Assembly (NCBI RefSeq): GCF_000311865.1
Contig: NZ_HE978580.1
Location: 307,865-371,864, forward strand
Source of the DNA: Peptoniphilus obesi ph1
Lineage (GTDB): Bacteria > Bacillota > Clostridia > Tissierellales > Peptoniphilaceae
Direction of reading: 5' to 3'
DNA length: 64,000 bases
Notes under the pieces: model-generated
The model's database searches: none
The model's input: the letters and a program-made list of their open reading frames with translations, nothing else
Told to the model about the DNA's origin: nothing
Shown here: piece after piece, positions 34,674-44,806 of the stretch
Layout: every line of letters begins with the position of its first letter
Numbering within the stretch: the stretch's first letter is position 1
Made by a program: the position numbers and the translations under genes

Positions 34674-35393
34674 TTAAAAACCTATCTTTTCAAGTTTTCC
34701 TATTAAATCTTTTACAAGATCATTTTCCTTGTATTCAAACTCATCTATTTGCCCAACTGGTAAAATTCCCATAAGTGAATTACAAATGAAACAAGCTTCA
34801 TAATCTTTCATGTCATATTTTTTTAGATAAACTTCTTTGACATCATTTTTGCTGATTATATAATCCCTCATAGTTCCAGCTAAAATTCCTGTTTTTAAAG
34901 CTGGGGTGTATAAACTATTATCCCTAACAAAAAATATGTTGCTGACTGCTCCTTCAGCTAGAAAATTATTTTCATTGAAGAAAACAACTTCATCATAACC
35001 AGCTTCTTTAGCCTTTCTTTTTTCAATAATGTTGTCATAATAGTTAAAGGATTTGTGATAAACCGTATGAGATGTTGAATTTCTCTTTACATCTGATATG
35101 CAAAGTTTAAGCATCCTAGATTTATCCACTAGTCTATAAGGATCGGTCCTTATCGTAAATATAGTATTTTTTTCAGATACTGATAATTTTAGGGCATAGT
35201 CGCTATTTTTTTGTGATCTTACAAAGTTATAAACTTCGTCTTCAGAAATTTTCCTATCTATTCCAAAAAATTCCAAACTATTATTTAATCTAATAAGGTG
35301 TCTTGTTAAAAATAAAGCTTTTTTATCAACAACTTTTATTGTTTCAAATAAACCTCTTCCAAAACTATAACCATCATCTAAATTAATTTTCAT
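34674..35393 (-). CDS. pabC: Aminodeoxychorismate lyase-like, class IV PLP enzyme
   Basis: Class IV (fold-type IV) PLP protein of 239 residues. The Schiff-base Lys is the one in RKAKEAGYDEVVF (near 140-150) and the cofactor-binding Glu lies in FLAEGAVSNIFFV. The C-terminal LKTGILAGTMRDYII loop is typical. D-amino-acid or branched-chain aminotransferases look similar. The PabC assignment rests mainly on its place after pabAB and aroF, where it would release pyruvate from aminodeoxychorismate to give p-aminobenzoate. The ATG follows the aroF stop by 4 nt. Confidence 0.82.
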   Translation of the reverse strand: MKINLDDGYSFGRGLFETIKVVDKKALFLTRHLIRLNNSLEFFGIDRKISEDEVYNFVRSQKNSDYALKLSVSEKNTIFTIRTDPYRLVDKSRMLKLCISDVKRNSTSHTVYHKSFNYYDNIIEKRKAKEAGYDEVVFFNENNFLAEGAVSNIFFVRDNSLYTPALKTGILAGTMRDYIISKNDVKEVYLKKYDMKDYEACFICNSLMGILPVGQIDEFEYKENDLVKDLIGKLEKIGF

Positions 35394-35397
35394 AAAA

Positions 35398-36165
35398 TCA
35401 CTCTTTATATTTTTCTACTATTTGTTTATAACTTTCATAATCTATTGTTTGCTTTGCATCACTAAGTGCTGTGTCTGGATCTTTATGGACTTCAATAATA
35501 ACTCCATCAAGTCCTGCTGCAAGCCCTGCAGCTGTCATTGGCTCTATTAAATCTCTTCTTCCTGTTCCATGACTTGGATCAAAGAAAACGGGTCTTGATG
35601 TTAATTTTTTTACTAAAACAGCTCCCGCCAAATCAAGTGTGTTTCTGGTGTAGTCATTAAATGTTCTAATTCCTCTTTCACAGAATATAACATTTTCATT
35701 TCCACCCTTAATTATATATTCTGCAGCATTCATCCATTCATCTAAGCTTGCAGAAAATCCTCTTTTTAGCATAACTGGTTTATCTTGTTCTCCTAGTTTT
35801 TTTAGCAAGGAATAGTTATACATATTTCTAGAACCTACTTGAAAAATATCAACATATTTATACATATCATCTATATCAAATTCACTCAATACTTCTGTGA
35901 TCATAGGAACATCTGCTTCATCAGCTGCTTTTCTTAAATATTTAACTCCTTCTAGACCCAAGCCTTGAAAATCATATGGGCTGGTTCTAGGTTTAAATGC
36001 TCCTCCTCTTAAAATATCTAATCCAATTTCTTTTAAGCTAAGAGCTTCTTCTATAATATGTTTTTCCGATTCTATAGAACATGGGCCTGCTATGAATGCA
36101 GCTTTTCCGCTACCAATTTCTAGGTTTTTTAGTTTTATAATCTTTTTTTCTTGCTTTTCTAGCAT
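35398..36165 (-). CDS. aroF: DAHP synthase, type I-beta
   Basis: First enzyme of the shikimate pathway, joining phosphoenolpyruvate and erythrose 4-phosphate. 255 residues, core domain only. AGPCSIES (about 26-33), [11 protein letters not shown] (near 54-64) and DPSHGTGRR are present; the KPRTSP form separates it from KDO-8-phosphate synthases. No N-terminal ferredoxin-like or chorismate-mutase domain is attached, so feedback control by aromatic products is not expected. It is oddly placed late in the operon, between pabAB and pabC. A GGAGAGACAAT element precedes the ATG. Confidence 0.93.
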   Translation of the reverse strand: MLEKQEKKIIKLKNLEIGSGKAAFIAGPCSIESEKHIIEEALSLKEIGLDILRGGAFKPRTSPYDFQGLGLEGVKYLRKAADEADVPMITEVLSEFDIDDMYKYVDIFQVGSRNMYNYSLLKKLGEQDKPVMLKRGFSASLDEWMNAAEYIIKGGNENVIFCERGIRTFNDYTRNTLDLAGAVLVKKLTSRPVFFDPSHGTGRRDLIEPMTAAGLAAGLDGVIIEVHKDPDTALSDAKQTIDYESYKQIVEKYKE

Positions 36166-36181
36166 TGTCTCTCCTATATTT

Positions 36182-38185
36182 CTATTTTACGTCACTAAGG
36201 TCTTTATTATAATATGAACTTAAGGCTTTTAGTGAACCCTTAGCCTTTAGTAATATTTCTTCGTATTCTTCTTCTGCATCGGATAAATAAATAATCGCTC
36301 CTCCGATTCCAATACTTGCTTTATCTTTTTCAATTAGTGCAGTTCTAATTACAATATTAAAATCCACACATTCATTATTTGAAATGTATCCTATTGATCC
36401 TGAATATATTCCCCTTGGATAGTTTTCAAGTTCATCAATTATTTCTAGAGTCCTCTTTTTAGGCGCTCCAGTCATTGATCCGCCTGGGAAAGTTGCTTCT
36501 ATTACATCAATTATATCGTATGAATCAGAAATTTCTCCCTCAACGGTACTTACTAATTGATGAAGAGTTGAATAAGTTTCTACATCCATAAGTTTTGGAA
36601 CTTTTACACTTCCAATTTTACAAACTTTTCCCAAATCATTTCTAAGCAAATCTACTATCATAAGATTTTCAGAAAAAGTTTTTTCTTCATTTTCTAGAGC
36701 ATTTATAAGTTCAAGATCTTCCTTTTTATCTTTTCCTCTTCTTATAGTTCCCTTGATAGGTTTTGTTTCAATTATCCTATCCTTATTAATTTTAATAAAT
36801 CTTTCCATTGATGAACAAGCTATTGAGATTTCATCAAAATTTACCAAACAGCTATAAGGTCCAGGACTAGCATCTCTTAAAAGCATATAATACCTATCTG
36901 GATTAATCGATCCTTTTATATCCAAGCGATTTGTAAGACAAACTTCGTAGCTTTCGCCTTCCTCGATTAATTTTTCAATCTCACCAATATCGCCTATATA
37001 TTCTTCTTTATCCTTTACCAAACTTAATTCTGGTAAATTTTTATCATCTATTCCAGCTTCATCTATATTTTCATCAATATTATCTAAAATATTTTTAATT
37101 TCGTCTGAAAAATCTTCGTCATTCTTATATGACAATAAATATAGTTTATCCTTTTTATGGTCATAAACGGCTGCCCTATCTACATAGGCAAAGTATGCAT
37201 CTGGATATGGATAACTGTGTTTATTTTCTTCACTTATTGTATCTTTTTTTAATTCATAGCCAAGATATCCAACATAACCCAATTGAAAATCAAATTCTAA
37301 ATCCTCATTATACGGCCAAGAAAGTCTATTTTCTTTTAAATAGGAAAATATGTCTGTTTCAAATTCTTGAACTTTCCCATCATTAAAAATTTTTTCAACT
37401 ATCTTCTTATCTACATTATACTTAATTAAATGAGATCTTCTACCATTTCTAAAAGCAAAAATTGTAAATCTTGACAATCCATCAATTACAGCTGAACTAT
37501 CAAGCCAAATTAATTTTTCATCATATTTTTTTAAATTTTTATATAAAAGTCCTGTGTCAATTTTTTTATCCAGGCAAGTATATTTTAAGTCAGAATGATT
37601 TTTATAAAAATCTTCAGTGAGCCTTTTAAAATTTTCCATCATTTCATAACCAAATTCTGTTGATATAGATTCTGGATGAAATTGTAGGCCATAGATTGGC
37701 TTTGTTTTGTGAGATATTGCCATAATCTCTCCATCTTCTGACCTTGCATCTATATTTATATTTTCAATTTCTTGGTCTTTACAAACTAAAGAATGATATC
37801 TTGTAGCTTTAAAACCTTGTTTTATTCCCTTGAACAGATTCTTATCATTGTGATTAATTTTACTTAATCTTCCGTGCATTGGAGTTTTAGCCTTAACTAT
37901 TTCTCCTCCGCTAAAATGAAATATTCCCTGTTGCCCAAGACAAACACCAAGTATTGGTTTATCCAATTTTTTTATAATTTCACCACATACTCCAAAATCT
38001 TCGATTTTATCTGGTCTTCCAGGTCCTGGCGATATAATGACATTATCAAAATTTAATTTTACAATTTCATCATAAGTCATTTCATCGTTCTTAATAACTA
38101 TCGCCTTTTCCTTATTCACATCTGAAATTAGCTGATATAAATTGTAAGTATATGAATCATAGTTATCAATTATTAAGGTTTTCAT
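36182..38185 (-). CDS. pabAB: Aminodeoxychorismate synthase, fused PabA-PabB
   Basis: 667-residue fusion that converts chorismate and glutamine to aminodeoxychorismate. Residues 1-190 are a class I glutaminase: C82 in GVCLGQQG (usual form GHQ), and H170, E172 in LQFHPES. From about 215 it is the chorismate-binding domain. PIKGT, with the Lys that marks PabB, replaces the PIAGT of anthranilate synthase, which argues for folate rather than tryptophan. [11 protein letters not shown] is also present. The start overlaps the aroQ end by 20 nt. pabC follows two genes later, completing PABA synthesis. Confidence 0.93.
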   Translation of the reverse strand: MKTLIIDNYDSYTYNLYQLISDVNKEKAIVIKNDEMTYDEIVKLNFDNVIISPGPGRPDKIEDFGVCGEIIKKLDKPILGVCLGQQGIFHFSGGEIVKAKTPMHGRLSKINHNDKNLFKGIKQGFKATRYHSLVCKDQEIENINIDARSEDGEIMAISHKTKPIYGLQFHPESISTEFGYEMMENFKRLTEDFYKNHSDLKYTCLDKKIDTGLLYKNLKKYDEKLIWLDSSAVIDGLSRFTIFAFRNGRRSHLIKYNVDKKIVEKIFNDGKVQEFETDIFSYLKENRLSWPYNEDLEFDFQLGYVGYLGYELKKDTISEENKHSYPYPDAYFAYVDRAAVYDHKKDKLYLLSYKNDEDFSDEIKNILDNIDENIDEAGIDDKNLPELSLVKDKEEYIGDIGEIEKLIEEGESYEVCLTNRLDIKGSINPDRYYMLLRDASPGPYSCLVNFDEISIACSSMERFIKINKDRIIETKPIKGTIRRGKDKKEDLELINALENEEKTFSENLMIVDLLRNDLGKVCKIGSVKVPKLMDVETYSTLHQLVSTVEGEISDSYDIIDVIEATFPGGSMTGAPKKRTLEIIDELENYPRGIYSGSIGYISNNECVDFNIVIRTALIEKDKASIGIGGAIIYLSDAEEEYEEILLKAKGSLKALSSYYNKDLSDVK

Positions 38186-38621
38186 TTTTCTCTCCTAAAT
38201 ACTTTTTCAAAAATAAAATCGCTTCTTCATATCCTAAAAAAGATAAACCTACATATCTTTTTATTGCATATTCTTTAACATAAGAAATTTGTCTATAAGC
38301 TTCTCTTTTACTTACATTTGATAAATGAACTTCAACAGTCGGTATATTAACCGCTTTTAAAGCATCTAATATTGCTATACTTGTGTGAGTATAGGCTGCA
38401 GGATTAATTATTATCCCATCATAAACTTGGTAAGCTTTTTGTATGCAATCGACAATTTCTCCTTCATAGTTGCTTTGAAACTCATCTATTTCTATTGCTT
38501 CTCTTTTGCCAATCATTTTTATATATTCTTGCAAGTCTTTATAGTTTTTGCTGCCGTAAATACTTTTTTCTCTTATACCAAGCATATTAATATTTGGTCC
38601 ATTAATCACTAATAATTTCAT
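38166..38621 (-). CDS. aroQ: 3-Dehydroquinate dehydratase, type II
   Basis: Dodecameric type II dehydroquinase of 151 residues. NGPNINMLGIREKSIYG (about 7-23) holds the catalytic Tyr and Arg. NPAAYTHTSIAI contains the product-binding Asn and the His. EVHLSNVSKREAYR carries the second His-Ser pair. It forms 3-dehydroshikimate in the third pathway step. The start overlaps the aroE-aroK fusion stop by 20 nt and its end overlaps pabAB, so all three are tightly coupled. Confidence 0.95.
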   Translation of the reverse strand: MKLLVINGPNINMLGIREKSIYGSKNYKDLQEYIKMIGKREAIEIDEFQSNYEGEIVDCIQKAYQVYDGIIINPAAYTHTSIAILDALKAVNIPTVEVHLSNVSKREAYRQISYVKEYAIKRYVGLSFLGYEEAILFLKKYLGEKNENLNN

Positions 38622-39861
38622 GTTTTATAAGTTTCCTTTTTATTTTTTCATATGTTTTTGATATGCTTTCTTCAACATCAATCTCTATATCTGAAACTTC
38701 TTTATAATAAGAAATTCTCTTTTCATACATGTTTTTTAGACTTTCTAAGTCTTTTGAAAGGGGTCTCCTTCTTCTCGAAAGTTTTTCAACCGGTCTATTT
38801 AAAAATATAACAAATGAATTTTGTCTTATGGCATGCCTGTTAATTTCACTTAAAATTGAGCCGCCACCAGTTGAAATTATTTGTCCCCTTTCTTTAGAAA
38901 AATCAAGCAAGACTTGGCTTTCAATTTTCCTAAAATATTTTTCACCCTTATATTTAAAGATATCTTCTATATTTAACTTTTCTTTTTTTTCAATTTCTTT
39001 ATCTATATCTATTAATTTTTTTCCTAAATCTTTTGCCAGCAAGCTTGCCATCCTAGTTTTTCCAGATCCTGGCATGCCAACAAAAGTTATATTCATAATT
39101 TCTCTTTCCAATAATTTGCAAGTTTTCTCTATACTAGCTTGGTCTAGTTTTTTATCAAAAAATATTTCAGCTGAATAAAAAGCTTGACCAACTAACATAT
39201 CTAAACCAGATGCAATTTTTATATTTTCAGATTCTGCATCTAGCAAAAGTTTTGTTTTTAGTGGGTTATAAATTAAATCAACCACGCTATCTAACTTAGT
39301 AAATAAATCAATATCTATCTTGGATTCCAAATTTTTTGGATACATTCCAACTGGACTTGCGTTGACTATTGCATCGAAATCTTTGAATTTACCCAAATTT
39401 TCATAATTATTTTCTCCAGTCCTGGATATAACAATTATTTTTTTTGCATCCTTGTCCTTGCAATACTTTTGAACCATCTTACTAGCTCCACCACTGCCAA
39501 GTATCAAAACTTTTTTATCATCATAGCTAATATTTGCTCTTTTTAGCATATAGTCAAAGCCATAGTAATCTGTATTGTAGCCTTCAAGTTTGCCATTATT
39601 ATTTTTTATTATATTAACTGCGCCGATATCTTCAGCTAAATCATTTAATTTATCTAAATATTTTATGACCTTTTCTTTATAAGGAATTGTTACATTTAGT
39701 CCCTTGAAATTTTTTTCTTTTAAAAAATAGTCAAGCTCAGACTCGTTCAAATTTTGTAATTTATAATCGTATCCCCAAAGGTCTCCATGTATATATTTAG
39801 ACATACTATGGCCAAGAGATTTTCCTATCAATCCATAGTTTTTTAAATCAAATTCTTTCAT
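38602..39861 (-). CDS. aroEK: Fused shikimate dehydrogenase - shikimate kinase
   Basis: A 419-residue two-enzyme protein. Residues 1-250 are AroE: GKSLGHSMSKYIHG, NVTIPYKEKV with the catalytic Lys, YNTDYYGF with the Asp, and nucleotide loop LGSGGASK. Residues 256-419 are AroK: Walker A GMPGSGKT, DIDKEIE, RKIESQ and lid RRRPL. It would carry out two consecutive pathway steps. Met256 (ATG at 39096) is preceded by GGAAAG and would give a free 164-residue kinase of ordinary size, so dual products are possible. It lies 1 nt from aroC. Confidence 0.93.
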   Translation of the reverse strand: MKEFDLKNYGLIGKSLGHSMSKYIHGDLWGYDYKLQNLNESELDYFLKEKNFKGLNVTIPYKEKVIKYLDKLNDLAEDIGAVNIIKNNNGKLEGYNTDYYGFDYMLKRANISYDDKKVLILGSGGASKMVQKYCKDKDAKKIIVISRTGENNYENLGKFKDFDAIVNASPVGMYPKNLESKIDIDLFTKLDSVVDLIYNPLKTKLLLDAESENIKIASGLDMLVGQAFYSAEIFFDKKLDQASIEKTCKLLEREIMNITFVGMPGSGKTRMASLLAKDLGKKLIDIDKEIEKKEKLNIEDIFKYKGEKYFRKIESQVLLDFSKERGQIISTGGGSILSEINRHAIRQNSFVIFLNRPVEKLSRRRRPLSKDLESLKNMYEKRISYYKEVSDIEIDVEESISKTYEKIKRKLIKHEIISD

Positions 39862-39862
39862 T

Positions 39863-40957
39863 TTATCTTAAATCCCAACCAGTCATCATCAGGTCTAAAA
39901 GGCTTATCGCTGCCATAGCTTCTACTACTGGAACTGCCCTTATTCCTATGCAAGGGTCGTGCCTTCCAATAATTTTTAACTCAGTATTTTCTTTATTTTT
40001 TAAATCTACAGTTTTTTGTGTTTTTGAAATAGAGCTTGTCGGCTTAAAAGCTGTTCTAAAAATTATTGGCATAGAAGTTGTAAGCCCTCCTATAACTCCA
40101 CCATGGTTATTAGTTCGGGTTTTAATCTTCCCTTCTTCATCTATATAGTATTCATCATTATGGTCTGATCCAAGCATTTCTGTCGCTGCAAATCCTCTAC
40201 CAAACTCAATACCCCTTACTCCAGGTATTGAAAAAATTGCAGATGAAATTTTAGACTCAACAGAATCATACAAAGGCTCTCCTATTCCAACTGGAAGCCC
40301 AAAAGCAAAACATTCTACAACTGCTCCAACTGAGTCCTCTTTTTTCCTAACTTCCTCTATTAAATCAGACATTTGTCTTTTTTTCGTCTGGTCAAGAACT
40401 GGAAAATCTTTTAAATATAGATTTTCTAAATCAGAAAACTCTAAATTATCGTAATCAATTTTGCAATCTTCAATTATATTAATCGATTCCAGCCTAGTAA
40501 CTATTTTTATTCCCTTTTTGCTTAAAATATCTTGTGCTATTGCTCCTGCAATTGTTATAGGGGCTGTTAATCTTCCTGAAAATTGTCCTCCACCACTAAT
40601 ATCATTAAAGCCATGATACTTAACAAAGGCTGGATAATCAGCGTGGGATGGTCTTGGATTTCTCCTTAGATTTTCATAATCTTTTTTTATATAATCCTTA
40701 TTTTTTATTACAGCACATATGCTTGAGCCACAAGTATAGTCATCAACAATTCCGCTAATAAATTTATACTCGTCGTCCTCTTTTCTTTTAGTAGTTAACT
40801 TATTTTTGCCAGGTTTTCTTCTTTCAAGTTGCCTATCAATAAGTTCATAATTTATTTTTATTCCTGCACCTAGTCCATCAATTACAAGACCTATTGAATC
40901 TGAGTGTGATTGCCCAAAAACAGTGATTCTTAAATTTTTTCCAAAACTATATGACAC
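39863..40957 (-). CDS. aroC: Chorismate synthase
   Basis: FMN-dependent enzyme that forms chorismate from EPSP. 364 residues, typical length. The signature GQSHSDSIG (about 14-22), RPSHADYPAFVKYHG, GGGQFSGRLTAPI and the C-terminal RHDPCIGIRAVPV are all intact. Requires reduced FMN, which suits an anaerobe. The start overlaps the end of aroA by about 11 nt, so the genes are translationally coupled in the shikimate operon. Confidence 0.97.
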   Translation of the reverse strand: MSYSFGKNLRITVFGQSHSDSIGLVIDGLGAGIKINYELIDRQLERRKPGKNKLTTKRKEDDEYKFISGIVDDYTCGSSICAVIKNKDYIKKDYENLRRNPRPSHADYPAFVKYHGFNDISGGGQFSGRLTAPITIAGAIAQDILSKKGIKIVTRLESINIIEDCKIDYDNLEFSDLENLYLKDFPVLDQTKKRQMSDLIEEVRKKEDSVGAVVECFAFGLPVGIGEPLYDSVESKISSAIFSIPGVRGIEFGRGFAATEMLGSDHNDEYYIDEEGKIKTRTNNHGGVIGGLTTSMPIIFRTAFKPTSSISKTQKTVDLKNKENTELKIIGRHDPCIGIRAVPVVEAMAAISLLDLMMTGWDLR

Positions 40958-42182
40958 TATAAGATCCTCCTAGCCTTTTAAAATCATCTAAAAAATTTGC
41001 GTAAGATTTATCAATGCATTCAGTTCCAAAAACTTTTATCTTATCTTCAGAAAAAGAGCTGGCTATAATCGCTGACATAGCAATCCTATGGTCATTATAA
41101 GTATTTATTTCAGCTCCAGTAAAGCTTCCTCTTCCTTCAAATTCGATTGAATCATCTTTATAAACAGCCTTAACTCCCAATCTGTTCAAAAGATCTAAAC
41201 TTGATTTTATCCTGTCACTTTCCTTATACTTTAATCTTTCCACATTAACTATTTTTGTAAATCCTTTTTCTTTAGCAGATAAAACACTTAATATTGGAAC
41301 AGTATCTGGCATATCTTTTGCATCAAGAATCCTATATTCATCAGCCTCTCTTTGTTTCTTAATTTTCACTCCGCAATTTGAAATATTTTCATAACCAAGC
41401 TTTTTTATAAAGTCCATGGCCTTCATATCGGCTTGTTTGCTATTAAAATTTAGTCCCCTGACTTCTACTCCCGCTCCTATAAAAAATAAAGAGTTGGACC
41501 AGTCTTTTTCAACCTTGTAATCAGTAGGTCTATAAGGTCCTGAAACTATATATTTGTTTTCTTTTTCTTCAACTGATGCAGAAAATTTTTCCATGACATC
41601 TATTGTCATATCAACATAGGATTTTGATTGGAGTTTAGTTTCTAATTTGACTAGACTTTTCTTATCATGATAAGCAAGGCTCAACAAAAGAGAGGATATA
41701 AATTGAGAACTAATATCCCCTCTTAAACTATAATTTCCTTGACCAAGAAAACCTTCAATATAAATATTTTCATTTTCTTCCCTGATCTTTACTCCAGCAG
41801 ACTTTAAAAGATTAAATAGCAGGTCATTGGTCCTCTTGATAAGGCTTCCTCTTCTTATTATTTTAGCCTTAATGTTTAAAACAGGAAGAAGACCAAGTAA
41901 AAACCTAAGCGTTGTTCCAGATTCTCCTAAATCAACCACTATATTATTTTTAAATTCAGCTGAAGAATCTATTGTCAATGTTTTATCTTTATAATTAATC
42001 TTGCAACCAAGGGCTTTTGCACAAGAAATAGCTGACTCAATATCTTCTGATAAAGTGTCCAGCCCTATATTTGATTTTCTTCTTGCAAGTATTGCAGCAA
42101 AAATTGCTCTTTGCGCATATGATTTTGAACTTATTGCATCTATGGTCCCAGATAATCTTTTATTATCTAATAAAATGTCCAT
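40947..42182 (-). CDS. aroA: EPSP synthase
   Basis: Makes 5-enolpyruvylshikimate-3-phosphate; the glyphosate target enzyme. 411 residues. SSKSYAQRAIFAA near the N-terminus holds the substrate Lys-Ser pair, LGESGTTLRFLLG is the PEP loop, and ERLKYKESDRI and YNDHRIAMS are present. The PEP loop reads GESGTT where the glyphosate-sensitive class I enzymes have GNAGTA, so it is closer to class II. The ATG at 42182 is chosen because it follows the aroB stop by one base; an upstream TTG at 42203 lacks a ribosome site. Confidence 0.94.
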   Translation of the reverse strand: MDILLDNKRLSGTIDAISSKSYAQRAIFAAILARRKSNIGLDTLSEDIESAISCAKALGCKINYKDKTLTIDSSAEFKNNIVVDLGESGTTLRFLLGLLPVLNIKAKIIRRGSLIKRTNDLLFNLLKSAGVKIREENENIYIEGFLGQGNYSLRGDISSQFISSLLLSLAYHDKKSLVKLETKLQSKSYVDMTIDVMEKFSASVEEKENKYIVSGPYRPTDYKVEKDWSNSLFFIGAGVEVRGLNFNSKQADMKAMDFIKKLGYENISNCGVKIKKQREADEYRILDAKDMPDTVPILSVLSAKEKGFTKIVNVERLKYKESDRIKSSLDLLNRLGVKAVYKDDSIEFEGRGSFTGAEINTYNDHRIAMSAIIASSFSEDKIKVFGTECIDKSYANFLDDFKRLGGSYSVI

Positions 42183-42183
42183 C

Positions 42184-43224
42184 TTATTCCATGCCGATTT
42201 CAATAAAATGTTTTAAACTTTCTAGGTTTACTTCCTTGTTTATAGCAGATCCTATTGATGTAGGAATAATCATATTAATCATTCCATTTTTTACTTTTTT
42301 GTCATGCTCTATAATCTCCATAGCATAATCAAGATTAAAATCATACTCTGTCATTAAACCATGTTTTTCAAAAGCATCTATAATTTCATTATAAAAATCA
42401 TCTTCTGTTAATTTCATCCTATAAGCTGCCTTAGCCATAAATACTATACCAAGAGCAATAGCTTCTCCGTGTTTTACAGAATATTTACTCAAAGCTTCTA
42501 TAGCATGACCAATAGTGTGTCCAAGATTTAAATACTGTCTTTTATCCATATCTCTTTCATCACCAGAGACATATTTTAATTTTATTCTTAAAGATCTTTC
42601 TATAACCTTTTCTAAATCTATTTCAGAAAAATCCTTACACAATTCATCAAACAAATCCCTATCATCTAAAATTGCATACTTAAACATTTCTGCCAAACCA
42701 TTATTTATATTTCTCTTATCCAAAGTTTTTACAAAAGAATGGTCCACATGCACATAGCTTGGGAAATAAAAAGTTCCAACTTGATTTTTTAAATTAAAGA
42801 AGTTGATACCATTTTTACCTCCAACAGAAGAATCAACCATAGCTAATAAAGTTGTTGGAACGCAAACATATTCTATTCCTCTTAGATAAGTTGATGCTAC
42901 AAAGCCTGCTAAGTCTCCTGTAACTCCGCCACCAAAGGCCAAGATTGTATCTGATCTTGTGAAATTATTTTCGCACAAGTAGTTTAAAATCCTTGTATAA
43001 AAATCGAAAGATTTAGAACCTTCTCCTGCCCTAATTACAAAAACATAATAATCAAGATCTCTAAATATTCTGTTTATTCTTTTTTTATAAATTGAATAGA
43101 TATTAGCATCAGTTATTATAGCAATCTTCTTTTTTTCATCTTTTGATAAATAATTAATTAATTTTTTATCAATTCCCTCATCTATTTCTATATTATAATT
43201 ATTTTCTTTTACTTCTATAAGCAT
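42184..43224 (-). CDS. aroB: 3-Dehydroquinate synthase
   Basis: NAD- and metal-dependent cyclase for the second shikimate step; 346 residues. GGGVTGDLAGFVASTYLRG (about 99-117) binds NAD, VDSSVGGKNGIN follows, and the metal-ligand histidines are in LGHTIGHAIEAL and KHGEAIALG. It is the first gene of the ten-gene operon, with an AGGTGGTGG ribosome site. No clear -35/-10 pair was found in the AT-rich spacer upstream, and no T-box or riboswitch precedes it. Confidence 0.96.
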   Translation of the reverse strand: MLIEVKENNYNIEIDEGIDKKLINYLSKDEKKKIAIITDANIYSIYKKRINRIFRDLDYYVFVIRAGEGSKSFDFYTRILNYLCENNFTRSDTILAFGGGVTGDLAGFVASTYLRGIEYVCVPTTLLAMVDSSVGGKNGINFFNLKNQVGTFYFPSYVHVDHSFVKTLDKRNINNGLAEMFKYAILDDRDLFDELCKDFSEIDLEKVIERSLRIKLKYVSGDERDMDKRQYLNLGHTIGHAIEALSKYSVKHGEAIALGIVFMAKAAYRMKLTEDDFYNEIIDAFEKHGLMTEYDFNLDYAMEIIEHDKKVKNGMINMIIPTSIGSAINKEVNLESLKHFIEIGME

Positions 43225-43367
43225 AATCCACCACCTGTATTTATTATATATTATATTTTTTAACTTTTAATTATAGATCTTAAATATGAATTTATCATCT
43301 CTATTATACTAATAAATCAAGCATATTAAAGCTATTTCTTGATCCTTCCTTTAATTTTCTAAATAAA

Positions 43368-43400
43368 TTAAAAAACCGAGGGTTTTATCCCTCGGTCTTA
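43368..43400 (-). terminator. Terminator of the iron alcohol dehydrogenase gene
   Basis: On the minus strand ACCGAGGG pairs with CCCTCGGT around a 5-6 nt loop and a run of six T follows. Confidence 0.9.
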
Positions 43401-43410
43401 AAATCTTTAA

Positions 43411-44628
43411 TTAGAAATCAATTTCTTTGTCATAGTAAACAGCCTTTAGAAGTTTTTCCATTTCTTCTTGGTTTGGTTGACGTGGGTTTGATCCTGTACA
43501 AGCATCAGCTATAGCATTTTTAGCTATTTCTGGAAGCCTTTCTAGGAATACTTCTTCTGGAACAAATCCTTCTTCTGTTGGATATGAATCTTTTCCATAT
43601 TTATTGATTGAATGTGGAATATTTAATTCATCATTCATTCTTCTTAATTCTTTAATAATTGCTTGAACTTTTTCGTCATCATTTGCGCCTGTAAGTCCCA
43701 TATAATCAGCAACTACTCCGTAACGTTTTTTAGCTACTGGATCTTTAGCATTGTAAGCTATTACTTTTGGAAGATACATAGCATTTGCTGCTCCATGAAT
43801 AATATGAGCACCATAATCATCAAAAGCTGCTCCAGTTTTATGAGCCATTGAGTGAACTATACCAAGTAAAGCATTTGAGAAAGCCATACCAGCTAAACAT
43901 TGAGCATCATGCATTTTTGCTCTTGCTTCTTGGTCGCCATTGTAAGATTTAATTAATTCATTATGAACAGTGTGGATTGCAGATAATGCAAGTGGATCTG
44001 AGTATGCACAATTTGCAGTAGATACATAAGCTTCTATTGCATGAGTTAAAGCATCCATACCAGTGTGAGCTACAAGTTTTTGAGGAAGTGTAGCTACAAG
44101 ATCTGGGTCTACAATTGCTATATCTGGAGTTATTTCAAAGTCAGCTATTGGATATTTGATACCCTTTTCGTAATCTGTAATAATTGAAAAAGCTGTAACT
44201 TCTGTTGCAGTACCTGAAGTTGTAGAAATTGCAACAAAACGTGCTTTCTTTCTTAATTCAGGAAGTCCAAATACTTCGCACATTTCTTCAAAAGTGATGT
44301 CTGGATATTCATATTTAATCCACATAGCTTTTGCTGCATCTATTGGAGATCCTCCACCAATTGCTATGATAATATCTGGTCCAAATTCTTCCATAACTTT
44401 TGCCCCATTCATAACAGTATCAACTGATGGGTCTGCTTCGATTCCTTCTATTAATTTAGTTTCAATTCCTGCTTCTTTTAAGTAATCTTCAGCTCTTTGT
44501 AGGACGCCGTTTCTCTTAACTGAACCTCCACCTATACAAATTACTGCTTTTTTACCTTTTAAGTTTTTAAGTTCTTCTAATGATCCTTTACCATGATAAA
44601 TATCTCTTGGCAATGTAAATCTAGCCAT
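43411..44628 (-). CDS. Iron-containing alcohol dehydrogenase
   Basis: Group III Fe-type alcohol dehydrogenase of 405 residues reducing an aldehyde with NAD(P)H. The GGGSPIDAAKAM nucleotide loop (about 92-103) and TTSGTATEVTAFS are present. The metal ligands are an Asp and three His, visible in AHTGMDALTHAIEAY, GIVHSMAHKTGAAF and HGAANAMYLP. Related to butanol dehydrogenases and the C-terminal half of AdhE; there is no aldehyde dehydrogenase domain here. The physiological alcohol is not predictable. AGGAGG precedes the ATG. Confidence 0.93.
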   Translation of the reverse strand: MARFTLPRDIYHGKGSLEELKNLKGKKAVICIGGGSVKRNGVLQRAEDYLKEAGIETKLIEGIEADPSVDTVMNGAKVMEEFGPDIIIAIGGGSPIDAAKAMWIKYEYPDITFEEMCEVFGLPELRKKARFVAISTTSGTATEVTAFSIITDYEKGIKYPIADFEITPDIAIVDPDLVATLPQKLVAHTGMDALTHAIEAYVSTANCAYSDPLALSAIHTVHNELIKSYNGDQEARAKMHDAQCLAGMAFSNALLGIVHSMAHKTGAAFDDYGAHIIHGAANAMYLPKVIAYNAKDPVAKKRYGVVADYMGLTGANDDEKVQAIIKELRRMNDELNIPHSINKYGKDSYPTEEGFVPEEVFLERLPEIAKNAIADACTGSNPRQPNQEEMEKLLKAVYYDKEIDF

Positions 44629-44645
44629 AAAAATACCTCCTAAAA

Positions 44646-44674
44646 TTTATATATAAATTTACTTCATATCACAA
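44646..44674 (-). promoter_or_regulatory. Promoter of the alcohol dehydrogenase gene
   Basis: TTGTGA (44669-44674), 17-nt spacer, TATAAA (44646-44651) on the minus strand. The remaining spacer up to 44807 shows nothing else I can support. Confidence 0.6.
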
Positions 44675-44806
44675 TTTATATACCCTTTAATTTGTACTAA
44701 TATCACTAACTTTAAATAAGTAAACATATTTTTTCATCAAATGTAATATCTTTTTTTATTCCTTTTGTATTGCTTAAGATTTACAAATATTAAAAGATAA
44801 CACAAA

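Noticed and set aside
36182-38185. Anthranilate synthase (TrpEG) instead of PabAB
   Set aside because: The PIKGT Lys typical of aminodeoxychorismate synthase and the neighbouring pabC argue for PABA synthesis; no trp genes are nearby.
42183-42203. TTG start for aroA overlapping aroB
   Set aside because: No ribosome site, and the extra seven residues are not typical; the ATG one base after the aroB stop fits better.
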